Source: Fodinisporobacter ferrooxydans
Lineage (GTDB): Bacteria > Bacillota > Bacilli > Tumebacillales > MYW30-H2
Assembly (NCBI RefSeq): GCF_022818495.1
Contig: NZ_CP089291.1
Location: 4,357,501 to 4,421,500, forward strand
Direction of reading: 5' to 3'
Length of the DNA: 64,000 nt
The notes beneath the pieces are model-generated. The model did not search any database. It was given only the letters and a program-made list of their open reading frames with translations, and had not been told where the DNA came from. A program made the translations under genes and the position numbers. Below are positions 43,663-52,587 of the stretch, in pieces; the first letter of the stretch is position 1; each line of letters opens with the position of its first letter.

Positions 43663-44334
43663 TTAAACTGTTTTCTTGATCCCGTGCAACAAAATATCAA
43701 CCATTTCCTGAATATCCGTTTTTTCATCACTTTCTTCTGGAAAGGCATGTGCAAAGAATAAATAGCCAAGCATCGTCGAAAAGATCGCACGCGTCACGGC
43801 ATGGATCGGAAGTTCTCGAAATTCCCCTGCCTGCATGCGTTCTTGCACGAATTGTCCGCCGAGAATTCGCGCTTGCCGAGCGATATTTTCAATCAGCGCT
43901 TCCATAATTTCCGGATGAATTTGCGCTTCCTGTAAAATGATTTTGATGCGCGGCCAGTTTTCGTTAAACAGTTGAAACCGATTTGCAAACAATTCTTCCA
44001 GGACAAGCGCAGCAGATTTTTCCGACTCGCCGATAATTCGCTTCGGATCTTTCAGAATCATGGGTGTTGCAAATTTGATAAACATCGGTGCGACAAGGGC
44101 ATAAAGCAAATCCTTTTTGGTTTTGAAATGACGAAAAATGGTACCTTCCGCTACCTCTGCCTTTTTGGCGATTTCACTCGTGGAACTTGCATGAAATCCT
44201 TTTTCCGCAAACAACTGAACTGCCGCTTGCAGAATCCGACGCTGTTTTTCCGTCATTTTCTGTTCGCTTTTTAGAGAATTCAACATCTCTTCAATGGTCG
44301 AGTCAAAAACATTCCGATTTTCGATAGGAATCAT
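43663..44334 (-). CDS. TetR-family regulator of the HlyD/ABC exporter
   Basis: This ~223-aa regulator has the TetR helix-turn-helix around residues 25-70: EKQRRILQAAVQLFAEKGFHASSTSEIAKKAEVAEGTIFRHFKTK is the family pattern (in pieces FAEKGFHASSTSEIAKKA and EGTIFRHF). The C-terminal half is the ligand domain. It is the last gene of the HlyD-ATPase-permease-TetR run. The start is uncertain: the ATG at 44334 follows GAGAGG closely, and an ATG at 44286 is also possible; longer frames overlap the permease. The palindrome TGAGTGATTACTCA before hlyD is its likely operator. Confidence 0.85.
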   Translation of the reverse strand: MIPIENRNVFDSTIEEMLNSLKSEQKMTEKQRRILQAAVQLFAEKGFHASSTSEIAKKAEVAEGTIFRHFKTKKDLLYALVAPMFIKFATPMILKDPKRIIGESEKSAALVLEELFANRFQLFNENWPRIKIILQEAQIHPEIMEALIENIARQARILGGQFVQERMQAGEFRELPIHAVTRAIFSTMLGYLFFAHAFPEESDEKTDIQEMVDILLHGIKKTV

Positions 44335-44383
44335 TCCTCTCAAGCTGAATACGTCTCCCGCAGTTCTGTTCGATTCCAGTTTC

Positions 44384-45535
44384 CTATTCCAGTTTCTTGC
44401 GAAACCGCATGATGGCGGCAAGACAAACCAATAAAGTAAATACGGACAATGACAAGGTTTCCCGCCACAGTATATCGATTCCAATTCCTTTCAAAAAAAT
44501 TCCCCGCAGAATTTGCAAAAAATACGTGAGCGGAATCAATCCGCCGATCCACTGTATGACAAGGGGCATCGTTTCCCGCGGGAACATGAAGCCGGACAGC
44601 AGGACACTCGGCAACAGAAACGCAAATGCCATTTGCATCGCCTGCAACTGCGTCTTGGCAATGGTAGAAATCAGGATTCCGATCGCCAATGTCGTCACGA
44701 GGAACAGTCCGCTTAAAGCAGTCAACAAACCGATGCTTCCTTTTACAGGAACGCCAAACCAAAGGATTCCCGTGGCCAATACGATCACGAACGAAAACAA
44801 ACCAATTCCAACATACGGCACTAATTTGCCGAGAATCAGCTCGCTTGGACGCACCGGAGTCACGATCAACTGCTCCATGGTTCCCCGTTCTTTCTCCCGG
44901 ACAAGGGCAAATGCTGTCAAAATGACCGTTACGTTTTGCATAATCAGTCCGATCAAAGCCGGGATATTAAAAATCAGACTTTTCATATTCGGATTATAAA
45001 GCACGCGGACTTCCGCCTGCAAAGGTATCCTTGACATGATCAATCCTTGCCCATTCCGTATATTTTTCTGCAGGACGATCGCTTTATTTTGCGTAATCAA
45101 CTGGGCATTGGAAACCGCTGTCCGTGCGGCATTCGGGTCTGTACCATCGACCAGAATCTGGATGGTAGCAGGTTCTCCCGTATCCAGCTTGTAACTATAG
45201 TCTTTGGGAATCACGATACCTACCTTGATTTTGCCTTGATCCATCAACGATTGCAAACTGTCATACCCTTCGACCGAATACAGCTGGTCAAAATACAGCG
45301 TATTTGTAAACTCTTTGATCAGTTCGCGGCTGTCTTGGGTTTTCGCCTGATCCCAGACACCTGTGGGCAGATGATTCACATCCGTATTGACCGCATATCC
45401 GAACAACAGGATCATAAAAATCGGCATGAAAATCGCAATCATCAGGCTTGCACGGTCTTTGCGGAGTTGCAGGAACTCTTTTTTTACAATGGCACGGAAA
45501 CGGGAAAATGAAAAACTCGCGAACGGCCTAGCCAT
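44384..45535 (-). CDS. ABC-2 type transporter permease (YhhJ/YbhR-like)
   Basis: This 383-aa permease has one N-terminal helix (IFMPIFMILLFGYAV), a large extracytoplasmic loop of about 140 residues, then five helices with LIVTPVRPSELILGKLVPYVGIG and the C-terminal FMFPRETMPLVIQWIGGLIPLTYFLQI. This is the YbhS/YhhJ type that exports drugs or cationic compounds together with a HlyD-like protein and an ABC ATPase. It overlaps the ATPase gene by 8 bp. GGGGGTGG precedes the ATG at 45535; the first 23 codons of the longest frame lie inside the ATPase gene and are dropped. Confidence 0.88.
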   Translation of the reverse strand: MARPFASFSFSRFRAIVKKEFLQLRKDRASLMIAIFMPIFMILLFGYAVNTDVNHLPTGVWDQAKTQDSRELIKEFTNTLYFDQLYSVEGYDSLQSLMDQGKIKVGIVIPKDYSYKLDTGEPATIQILVDGTDPNAARTAVSNAQLITQNKAIVLQKNIRNGQGLIMSRIPLQAEVRVLYNPNMKSLIFNIPALIGLIMQNVTVILTAFALVREKERGTMEQLIVTPVRPSELILGKLVPYVGIGLFSFVIVLATGILWFGVPVKGSIGLLTALSGLFLVTTLAIGILISTIAKTQLQAMQMAFAFLLPSVLLSGFMFPRETMPLVIQWIGGLIPLTYFLQILRGIFLKGIGIDILWRETLSLSVFTLLVCLAAIMRFRKKLE

Positions 45536-46301
45536 GTGTCGAGCCACCCCCAAGAAATTCCTGATTCTCCTGGGATTGCACCAACTGGACAAACAAATCA
45601 TCAAGTGTAGCCACTTGCGCTACTTCCTTCAATGCCTTTGGTGCGCCTGTTATAAGCAATTTTCCAAAAAAGATAAAACTGATCTGATCGCAAGTTTCCG
45701 CCTCATCCATATAATGTGTGCTCACCAACACGGTAATGCCTTGTCGCGCCAACTGCCGGATGACATTCCAAAACAAACGCCGGGAAACCGGGTCCACGCC
45801 GGCTGTCGGCTCATCCAATATGAGCAGATCAGGTTCATGCAAGAGCGCACAAGCAAGAGCCAAACGCTGCTTCCATCCTCCTGACAAAGATCCGGACACT
45901 TGTTTCTCTCTGCCGGCAAGACCGGCCATTGCAATCAATTCTTCTTTTCTTTGTTTTGCTTTTGCCCCATGCAGGCCATAAATTCCCGCATAGAAATCAA
46001 GATTTTCTTTCACAGTCAGTTCCTCATACAGGCTGAATTTTTGCGACATGTAGCCGATCTTGTGCTTGATCCTCTCCGACTCTGTCAAAATATCATACCC
46101 CAATACCTGTCCTTTTCCCGATGAAGGCGTCAGGATTCCGCTCAACATCCGGATCACAGTCGATTTTCCCGACCCATTGGGGCCCAAAAATCCAACGATG
46201 CTTCCTTTGGCAATGGTCAGCGAGATATTGTCGACAGCCAGCAGATGACCGAACCGTTTGGTCAAATGTTCACAAGCAATGACGGGTAACTCTATCATCA
46301 T
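45528..46301 (-). CDS. ABC transporter ATP-binding protein
   Basis: This 257-aa ATPase has a complete set of nucleotide motifs: Walker A GPNGSGKST, Q-loop YMSQKFSLY, signature SGSLSGGWKQRLALA, Walker B LLILDEPTAGVDP and the H-loop VSTHYMDEAE. The daunorubicin/YbhF subtype is indicated by the DEPTAGVDPVSRRLFW segment. It has a 4-bp ATGA overlap with hlyD and an 8-bp overlap with the permease gene, so translation of the three is coupled. Confidence 0.92.
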   Translation of the reverse strand: MMIELPVIACEHLTKRFGHLLAVDNISLTIAKGSIVGFLGPNGSGKSTVIRMLSGILTPSSGKGQVLGYDILTESERIKHKIGYMSQKFSLYEELTVKENLDFYAGIYGLHGAKAKQRKEELIAMAGLAGREKQVSGSLSGGWKQRLALACALLHEPDLLILDEPTAGVDPVSRRLFWNVIRQLARQGITVLVSTHYMDEAETCDQISFIFFGKLLITGAPKALKEVAQVATLDDLFVQLVQSQENQEFLGGGSTHG

Positions 46302-47485
46302 TTGCCCCCCGCTTTCGTGCCAACAAACCGGACATCTGCAGGCATGCCTGGCTTCAATCGATCCAAGCCGTTTGTCAATTGAATCGTGACAGCAAAGACC
46401 ATCTTCGTCCGTTCGTCTGGCGTTTGCACGTTTTTCGGTGTGAATTCTGCTGTGCTGGAAATTCGTGTCACCTTGCCCTGAAACATTTGGCTTGGATAGG
46501 CATCCACTGAGATAGACGCAGATTCTCCGACTTTCACCAGATTCAACTGCGCTTCCGGCACATATACAACAACTTTCAGATGGCCTGATTCCAAAAGTGT
46601 ATAAAGGGTCGCACCCGGTTGGACAACCTCTCTATTTTCAACATCTTTTCGCAGGATGATTCCGTCCGCCGGCGCAAGAATCGTTGTTTTGGACTCATTC
46701 AATTCTGCAAGATCCAATTGACTATTGGCCTGTTCCACGTTTGCCAACAGGCCTTGCAGAACATGTTCTGTGCTTCCTGCTTTCAATAAGTCAAGTTTCG
46801 CCTGTGCCGCCTGTACGTTCGCATTTGCTGACTTCTCATTGTCGATGTCAGACTGTACTGCGTGTTGTGATTGTGTAATTTGAACATCCAACGCCTGGAT
46901 TTGGGCATGTAAGTTGTCGACTTCTGTCTGTGCCTGATTGACAGCCTCCTGTACTGTGTCAACCTCTTGTTGTGACACAACATTTTGCTTATGCAGGGAA
47001 ACCATTCGTTGCAGGCGGTCCTGTTGATATTGCAATGTTTTGTTCGCTCCATCCCACTTGCTTTCCAATGCTTGCTTATTGGCTGCAAGCATTTGGACTT
47101 GATCGTCGGATACATGCACCTGATTTTGTGACGCTTCTCTCATCGCCTGTGCAGTTTCTACATTTGCCAATGCCTGACGGATTTCTTCCGTCCTGGCACC
47201 TGCCTTTTTATCATCCAATTGGGCCTGTGCCGCATCGACGGCAGCCTTGGCTGCCTCAACTCCTATTCGATACGAGCGATCATCCAGTTTGGCAAGGGGT
47301 TGTGACGCTTTTACAAAAGCTCCTTCGTTCACGATCATGGTTTGAATCGTTCCCGGAAGTTCACTTTGGATCGGCATCTCCGTTCCTTCAATCGTTCCCG
47401 AATAAACGGTGGAAACCTGTTTTTGTTGGCAACCTGCCAGAAGAAATGGAATCATCAGACCCAATATAAGTCCTGCTTGTTTCAT
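46298..47485 (-). CDS. HlyD/RND-type membrane-fusion lipoprotein
   Basis: This ~395-aa periplasmic-adaptor-family protein has an N-terminal signal ending in LLAGCQQKQ, a lipobox, so it is anchored in the outer leaflet of the cytoplasmic membrane. It has a biotinyl-lipoyl domain (VYSGTIEGTEMPIQSELPGTI), a long coiled-coil (about 75-265, with many Gln/Ala heptads) and a C-terminal barrel (VVVYVPEAQLNLVKVGE). In a Gram-positive it works with the ABC-2 exporter rather than an outer-membrane channel. Three ATGs lie within 21 bases (47506, 47497, 47485) and the true start is not decided. Confidence 0.87.
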   Translation of the reverse strand: MKQAGLILGLMIPFLLAGCQQKQVSTVYSGTIEGTEMPIQSELPGTIQTMIVNEGAFVKASQPLAKLDDRSYRIGVEAAKAAVDAAQAQLDDKKAGARTEEIRQALANVETAQAMREASQNQVHVSDDQVQMLAANKQALESKWDGANKTLQYQQDRLQRMVSLHKQNVVSQQEVDTVQEAVNQAQTEVDNLHAQIQALDVQITQSQHAVQSDIDNEKSANANVQAAQAKLDLLKAGSTEHVLQGLLANVEQANSQLDLAELNESKTTILAPADGIILRKDVENREVVQPGATLYTLLESGHLKVVVYVPEAQLNLVKVGESASISVDAYPSQMFQGKVTRISSTAEFTPKNVQTPDERTKMVFAVTIQLTNGLDRLKPGMPADVRFVGTKAGGK

Positions 47486-47510
47486 TTTCACTACCATCAA
47501 CTCCATAAAA

Positions 47511-47524
47511 TGAGTGATTACTCA
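47511..47524. promoter_or_regulatory. TetR-type operator upstream of hlyD
   Basis: TGAGTGATTACTCA is an almost perfect 14-bp palindrome (TGAGT / ACTCA arms). It lies directly before the hlyD coding region, where binding of the co-encoded TetR protein would shut off the operon. Confidence 0.75.
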
Positions 47525-47683
47525 CTTTTAAAATATAGAATTGGATCGTAAATGTAAACAGAAAAATTTGTGACATTTAATAAGGAGAACATGGCTGGAT
47601 TCATTCGAAACAAGGTTGGATTCATTCGAAAAAGATGGAACATTACAATCGAGGTTGGCTTAGAAGCTTATCGATACAAAATG

Positions 47684-47713
47684 AAAAGCTCCTTCTTTCG
47701 TAGCAAGGAGCTT
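47684..47713 (-). terminator. Terminator of the meta-cleavage operon
   Basis: AAGCTCCTT / AAGGAGCTT stem, followed on the minus strand by TTCATTTT. It lies 45 bp beyond the dioxygenase stop. Before it, at 47590-47633, a twofold direct repeat GGATTCATTCGAAA is seen. Confidence 0.75.
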
Positions 47714-47756
47714 CTATAAAAACAAATCCTGTTACTGTTTTGTCGGCATGCGCATG

Positions 47757-48608
47757 TCAAGCGCCTTGCTGTTCCAATCCCATATCCGCTTGGATCGATG
47801 AGTCGGCATTCGACTGAAATGTCATCACCACATTCCCGCTGCCGGAAGACTGTCCGTATGCCAGAAAATCCCCTCGGTATTCGCCATTCAACACACCCAG
47901 CAATAACGCCAGATGGCGCCCGCCGGACTCCACGCCTGCCGCCTTTGCATATTGAGAGAGCATTTCCCAGGCCAAATCAAGATTGCCGCTCGTCAAATAT
48001 TCAATAAATTGATGATCGAGGGCCTGCTCGGCTACTGTCGGCATTTTTTCAGGACCTCTCACAAGGTTGTGTGCGAGCGCTCCGCTGGAAACAAATACGG
48101 CTCGTTTTTCACTTTCCCGCAACACCTTTCCGATCACCTGTCCCCACTTGTATGTCTCTTCAAGCGTGGCTGCCCAGGTCACAGACAGATCAATCACCGG
48201 TATATCTTCATGCGGCACCAGATACCGGAGCGGCACGACCGTTCCATAATCCCAGACATACGTAGGATCATTGACTTTCACGACTTGCAGACCCGCTTGT
48301 TGGCCGGATTCAGCCAATAACGAGGCCAGTTGGGCGTCACCCGGATATCGGTACGGAACGTTTGAAACCAGCTCCGGGCACTCGAATGCAGTCAATATCC
48401 CTTGATGTGTGGGTGTAGCATCCACAAAGTGGTGAAATGATGACATCCAGTGTGTCGAAACGATCACGACAACATCCGGCTTTACGCCATACAAGCTTTC
48501 TTTTGTCTGTTTAAGCGCTTTCACCAATGGCTTTTGGAAATCAGCCACCTGCTCTTCATGACAGATCCTTGGCGCATGAACGGTTAAAACAGCAAGTTCC
48601 AGCGACAT
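47757..48608 (-). CDS. Class III (LigB-type) extradiol ring-cleavage dioxygenase
   Basis: This 283-aa protein opens a catechol-like ring next to the diol using Fe(II). The likely iron ligands are H11 (VHAP), H53 (STHWM) and E227 (VESGGRH), with catalytic H180 (SSGALAHN). YGTVVPLRYL and PYRYPGDAQLASLLAE are also like HpaD/MhpB-type class III enzymes. Class I enzymes such as DmpB or XylE are absent. The ring-cleavage product must be an aldehyde, because the operon supplies a semialdehyde dehydrogenase and no hydrolase. The ATG at 48608 follows GGGGGGAG. The substrate cannot be told. Confidence 0.85.
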   Translation of the reverse strand: MSLELAVLTVHAPRICHEEQVADFQKPLVKALKQTKESLYGVKPDVVVIVSTHWMSSFHHFVDATPTHQGILTAFECPELVSNVPYRYPGDAQLASLLAESGQQAGLQVVKVNDPTYVWDYGTVVPLRYLVPHEDIPVIDLSVTWAATLEETYKWGQVIGKVLRESEKRAVFVSSGALAHNLVRGPEKMPTVAEQALDHQFIEYLTSGNLDLAWEMLSQYAKAAGVESGGRHLALLLGVLNGEYRGDFLAYGQSSGSGNVVMTFQSNADSSIQADMGLEQQGA

Positions 48609-48662
48609 TGTAAAACTCCCCCCAATATGCTTTAAACTCCAGCACTCCACGTTCTGGTATTC

Positions 48663-48712
48663 GCATATGTAGCACCACATCTGCTAAAACACATATGCAG
48701 CGCTACATATGT
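48663..48712. promoter_or_regulatory. Operator-like inverted repeats inside the meta operon
   Basis: A 22-bp near-palindrome at 48691-48712 has arms ACATATGCAGC and GCTACATATGT (one mismatch), and a further half-site GCATATGTAGC lies at 48663-48673. It sits between the tautomerase and dioxygenase genes, so it could control an internal promoter for the dioxygenase. A related GCATATGTA lies near 55971, before the MFS gene. Confidence 0.6.
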
Positions 48713-48729
48713 AAAAATTTTACATGCAA

Positions 48730-48927
48730 CTACTTTCTATCCGGGTGATCCGATGCAGGAATCCCGCCGATTCCCCAATGGGTTTTCGGGATTTCTGTCA
48801 CAAGTACGCGAATCCGCTCCTTCGGCGAATCCAGTGTAACGGAAACCGTTTCCGTTACATTCTCAATCAACTTTTTAATCGTTTCTTCCGATCTGCCTTG
48901 CATAATTTGTATATTGATCACCGGCAT
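48730..48927 (-). CDS. dmpI: 4-oxalocrotonate tautomerase
   Basis: This 65-aa tautomerase has the catalytic N-terminal proline directly after the initiator Met (MPVINIQIMQGRSEETIKKL). It interconverts enol and keto forms of 2-hydroxymuconate. The ATG at 48927, behind GGGGGGAATTCGG, is the only start that leaves Pro at position 1, so the longer frame is wrong. The C-terminal GIGGIPASDH is normal. It lies between the decarboxylase and dioxygenase genes. Confidence 0.9.
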   Translation of the reverse strand: MPVINIQIMQGRSEETIKKLIENVTETVSVTLDSPKERIRVLVTEIPKTHWGIGGIPASDHPDRK

Positions 48928-48983
48928 CCGAATTCCCCCCAAATCCCTCTAAACCACTAAAGTTCCTCTAAATCACTAAATTC

Positions 48984-49769
48984 TTACTCATTTACGGTGA
49001 ATTGAACGGTTCCCAAACCGTCCAAAACAGCCGTTACAACATCCCCGATTGCCAACCGGTAGGCTTCTGACACGCCGCCGCTGAGAATGACATCGCCCGC
49101 CTTTACGGTTTGACCTTTACGTGCCAGCATATTGGCCAGCATCGCAATGGATTCTGCCGGATGACCCAATACGGCTGCACCTGCTGCCTGATCCTTCAGT
49201 TCTCCATTGATCCGAAGTGTCACACCTACGAGGTCCAGCTCCAAATCCCCTGGGCGAGTCAGTCGATCTCCAAATATCACCCGTGACGAAGAGGCGTTGT
49301 CAGCAATGACATCCGGCAACGTGAATTTAAAATTTTTGTACCGGCTGTCGATAATTTCAACTGCCGGCAGCACGTATTCGGCAGCTTCCAATACTTGCTC
49401 TTTGGTAATCCCCGGGCCTTTCAGATCTTTTCCCATGACAAACGCAATCTCTGCTTCCGCTTTGGGATGGATCAAATCCGCCATCGAGATCGAAGCATGG
49501 TTCGGCACTTGCATATAATCGAAAATGTATCCGTAAATCGGTTCTGCGACGTTCATTTGCCGCATTTTTGCCTGACTTGTCAATCCCATTTTTGGCCCGA
49601 CAATCCGGTGCCCCAAACCGCATTTGAGGGATACCAGCTCTTCCTGTATGCGGTAGCCATCTTCCACGGAAAGATGCGGATGATCCTGCGTAATCCGGAT
49701 CACTTCCCGCTTCTCCACTTCCGCCTGATGCAAACATTCTGCCAACGATTGATAATTGACTTCTGCCAT
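48984..49769 (-). CDS. dmpH: 4-oxalocrotonate decarboxylase
   Basis: This 261-aa member of the hydratase/decarboxylase (MhpD) family has GYRIQEELVSLKCGLGHRIVG, MGLTSQAKMRQMNVAEPIYG, KAEAEIAFVMGKDLKGP (metal-binding Glu pair) and VEIIDSRYKNFKF. It is separated from the hydratase in this operon by order and by the Arg-rich N-terminus, and is assigned as the decarboxylase by position just before the tautomerase, the dmp order. The ATG at 49769 follows GGAGGA; a TTG two codons earlier is less well spaced. It removes CO2 from 4-oxalocrotonate. Confidence 0.85.
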   Translation of the reverse strand: MAEVNYQSLAECLHQAEVEKREVIRITQDHPHLSVEDGYRIQEELVSLKCGLGHRIVGPKMGLTSQAKMRQMNVAEPIYGYIFDYMQVPNHASISMADLIHPKAEAEIAFVMGKDLKGPGITKEQVLEAAEYVLPAVEIIDSRYKNFKFTLPDVIADNASSSRVIFGDRLTRPGDLELDLVGVTLRINGELKDQAAGAAVLGHPAESIAMLANMLARKGQTVKAGDVILSGGVSEAYRLAIGDVVTAVLDGLGTVQFTVNE

Positions 49770-49783
49770 CGCCAAATCCTCCT

Positions 49784-50812
49784 CTAACGAACAGCCGCTT
49801 CCAGATTTCGCTTTGCAATCTCGGCAGCCACATCCACGATCATATCTTCTTGCCCGCCGACTACTTTTCGTTTGCCAAGTTCAATCAAAATATCGCGGGA
49901 ATCGATATTGAATGTTTTGGCTGCCCGCTTGGCATGGAGCAAGAAACTGGAATAGACGCCCGCATAGCCAAGGACAAGACTGTCGCGCGTAATTTCCTGG
50001 GGCGCTTGTAAAATTGGCGCAACGATCTCTTCCGCCAGATCCATCATTTTGTAAATATCGATGCCCGTGGCGATTCCCAATCGATCCAGCACGCTTACAA
50101 GCACTTCTGTCTGCGTGTTGCCGGCACCTGCCCCCAAGCAGCGAACACTGCCGTCAATTCTCGTGGCGCCCTCTTCGATTGCGACCAAAGTATTTGCCAT
50201 TGCTAATGATAAATTGTTGTGACCGTGAAAGCCGATATCAATCTGCAAATGCTGTTTCAGCGCGCGGATCCGCTCTCTGGCTTCATGCGGCAACAAAGCT
50301 CCCGCAGAATCCACCACATAGACGACGTCAGCCCCGTAGCTTTCCATCAGCTTTGCCTGCTCCACCAATGTTTCCGTTGGCGCCATATGTGACATCATCA
50401 AGAATCCAACCGTTTCCAGACCCAGTTCTTTCGATTTCGCGATATGCTGCGCAGAAACATCCGCTTCTGTCACATGTGTGGCAATCCGAGCCATTTTGAC
50501 TCCGAGGTTCGCCGCCTCTTTTAACTCTTCAATCGTACCGATTCCAGGCAGCAGCAAAATTGCAATTTTCGCTTGCTTGCACACGGCAACGGCTGCTTCA
50601 ATCAGCTCCATTTCATTCGTTCGGGACAATCCGTATTGCAGCGACGATCCTGCCAGACCATCCCCATGCGATACCTCGATATATGGCACATTTGCTTCAT
50701 CGAGCGCTTTCGCCACTCGTGTCACTTGATCGACCGTATACTGATGGGCAATGGCGTGACTGCCATCCCGCAATGCCACTTCTGTTATGAGTACATCCCG
50801 TTTGCTTGACAT
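49784..50812 (-). CDS. dmpG: 4-hydroxy-2-oxovalerate aldolase
   Basis: This 342-aa DmpG/BphI-type aldolase splits 4-hydroxy-2-oxovalerate to pyruvate and acetaldehyde. It has [14 protein letters not shown] (metal Asp and catalytic His), [43 protein letters not shown] (metal His pair) and [17 protein letters not shown]. Acetaldehyde is channelled to the dehydrogenase encoded just upstream, the usual DmpFG complex. The two genes are 25 bp apart. Confidence 0.93.
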   Translation of the reverse strand: MSSKRDVLITEVALRDGSHAIAHQYTVDQVTRVAKALDEANVPYIEVSHGDGLAGSSLQYGLSRTNEMELIEAAVAVCKQAKIAILLLPGIGTIEELKEAANLGVKMARIATHVTEADVSAQHIAKSKELGLETVGFLMMSHMAPTETLVEQAKLMESYGADVVYVVDSAGALLPHEARERIRALKQHLQIDIGFHGHNNLSLAMANTLVAIEEGATRIDGSVRCLGAGAGNTQTEVLVSVLDRLGIATGIDIYKMMDLAEEIVAPILQAPQEITRDSLVLGYAGVYSSFLLHAKRAAKTFNIDSRDILIELGKRKVVGGQEDMIVDVAAEIAKRNLEAAVR

Positions 50813-50836
50813 GTTGCGAATCTCTCCTTTCTTCTT

Positions 50837-51721
50837 TTAACTCACGGCTTGTGCGAGCCTGTGCTTGGCAAACTCTTCCGCTACCTTGACTGCAGCGGCT
50901 GTCATAATGTCCAAATTCCCGGAATATTTGGGCAAATAATCCCCTGCACCTTCTACTTCGAGGAACACGGTGACTTTATTCCCGTCAAAAATCGGTTCGG
51001 TCCTCAGACGATAGCCCGGCACATAGGATTGCACCGTTTCTGCCATGGCGAAAATGGAGTTTGCAATGGCATCCTTGTCTAACCGTTCTTCTTCCACCAG
51101 AGCGTACACCGTATCGCGCATGAGAATGGGAGGCTCGGCAGGATTGAGGATGATAATTGCCTTACCTTTTTTTGCTCCGCCGATTTGTTCAATCCCGCGG
51201 GCCGTCGTTTGGGTAAACTCATCGATGTTGGCGCGGGTTCCCGGTCCTGCGCTTTTGCTGGAAATCGTCGCGACAATCTCCGCATACTTGACGGGACTGA
51301 TCCGGTGAATCGCATGTACGATAGGAATGGTCGCCTGGCCGCCGCACGTGATGAGATTGATATTCGCTTCCTCAATATGCGCTCCCAGGTTTACAGGCGG
51401 CACGACAAAGGATCCGACAGCGGCTGGCGTCAGATCGAGCGCCAGCTTTCCGGCTTCCCGCAGTGCCTTTGCATGGCGAATATGAGCTTTTGCGGATGTG
51501 GCGTCGAACACGATATCGGCAAGCTCCGGACGCTCCAAAAATCCCCTGATTCCTGTGTCGATCACTTCCAATCCGAGCTTTTTGGCACGCGCCAATCCAT
51601 CGGATTCGGGATCGATTCCAATCATTGTCGTCATTTCCAACACAGTCGAACACTGCAATTTCATCATTAAGTCAGTTCCTATATTTCCGGAGCCAAGAAC
51701 GGCTACTTTTACTTTTGACAT
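50837..51721 (-). CDS. dmpF: Acetaldehyde dehydrogenase (acylating)
   Basis: This 294-aa partner of the aldolase has [17 protein letters not shown] (NAD), [17 protein letters not shown] with the catalytic Cys, [18 protein letters not shown] and [24 protein letters not shown]. It turns acetaldehyde and CoA into acetyl-CoA. The ATG at 51721 is preferred; the longest frame adds five codons. The order hydratase-dehydrogenase-aldolase is the same as in dmp and bph operons. Confidence 0.93.
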   Translation of the reverse strand: MSKVKVAVLGSGNIGTDLMMKLQCSTVLEMTTMIGIDPESDGLARAKKLGLEVIDTGIRGFLERPELADIVFDATSAKAHIRHAKALREAGKLALDLTPAAVGSFVVPPVNLGAHIEEANINLITCGGQATIPIVHAIHRISPVKYAEIVATISSKSAGPGTRANIDEFTQTTARGIEQIGGAKKGKAIIILNPAEPPILMRDTVYALVEEERLDKDAIANSIFAMAETVQSYVPGYRLRTEPIFDGNKVTVFLEVEGAGDYLPKYSGNLDIMTAAAVKVAEEFAKHRLAQAVS

Positions 51722-51757
51722 GTTGATCACTCCCATCGGCGGATATTGTATCGGACA

Positions 51758-52552
51758 TCAACTCGAAAAACGAACACCTGCTTCTCCCAGATGTGCAAAA
51801 CGCGCCTGGAAGGAATCCCCCGGTTCTGCATTGATGGCAGCAGAAAGCGCTCCAGATAAAATGACTTCCCCTGCTTTTAGGGAAATGCCAAACTGCGCGA
51901 CGGCGTTCGCCAACCAGGCTACGCAGTTTGCCGGATGGCCCAAAGCGGCAGCTCCTGTCCCCGTATTCATGATTTGACCGTTTTTATAGAAAACCATTCC
52001 CATTTGTGCAAGATCCAGCTTGTCAACAGAAAGACGAGTATGTCCCAATACATACAAACCGGATGACGCGTTGTCTGCTATCGTATCTTGCAGCCGAATC
52101 TTCCAGTCTTGAATTCTGCTGTCTACGATTTCCAGAGCCGGCGCCACGTAATCGGTCGCCAATAAAACGTCCAAAGGGGTGACATCCGGTCCGGTCAAGT
52201 CTTTCTTTAATACAAAGGCGATTTCCGCTTCCACTTTCGGCTGCAGAACGCGTGAAAAAGGAATTTCCCCATTCGCATCGACCGCCATTTCATCAAGCAG
52301 ATGTCCATAATCCGGCTGGTCGACGCCTAATAATTTCTGCATGGCTAGTGAAGTCAGTCCGATTTTTTTCCCGACGATTCGTTGTCCTTGCTCCATTTTC
52401 CTTTGAATGGTGAGCAATTGAACCTGATATGCCTGCTGTACTGTGATTTCTCGATCCAGTTCCGTCAGGGGTGCGACACCCCTGCGGTCTGCTTCTGCCT
52501 TTGCCAGATGATCGGCAAATCGAATGGTTGTTTCGTCAAACATCTTTCCCAA
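51758..52552 (-). CDS. dmpE: 2-keto-4-pentenoate hydratase
   Basis: This 264-aa hydratase adds water to 2-hydroxypenta-2,4-dienoate to give 4-hydroxy-2-oxovalerate. It has RIVGKKIGLTSLAMQKLLGV, KVEAEIAFVLKKDLTG, YVAPALEIVDSRIQDW and DTIADNASSGLYVLG, in the MhpD/DmpE pattern. It is a paralogue of the decarboxylase gene two places downstream. The TTG at 52552 lies 8 bases after GGAGG; an ATG three codons later is an alternative. Gap to the dehydrogenase upstream is 35 bp. Confidence 0.88.
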   Translation of the reverse strand: MGKMFDETTIRFADHLAKAEADRRGVAPLTELDREITVQQAYQVQLLTIQRKMEQGQRIVGKKIGLTSLAMQKLLGVDQPDYGHLLDEMAVDANGEIPFSRVLQPKVEAEIAFVLKKDLTGPDVTPLDVLLATDYVAPALEIVDSRIQDWKIRLQDTIADNASSGLYVLGHTRLSVDKLDLAQMGMVFYKNGQIMNTGTGAAALGHPANCVAWLANAVAQFGISLKAGEVILSGALSAAINAEPGDSFQARFAHLGEAGVRFSS

Positions 52553-52587
52553 TGGTTCCCCCTCCAGTAACGGTTTCCTATAACCCT

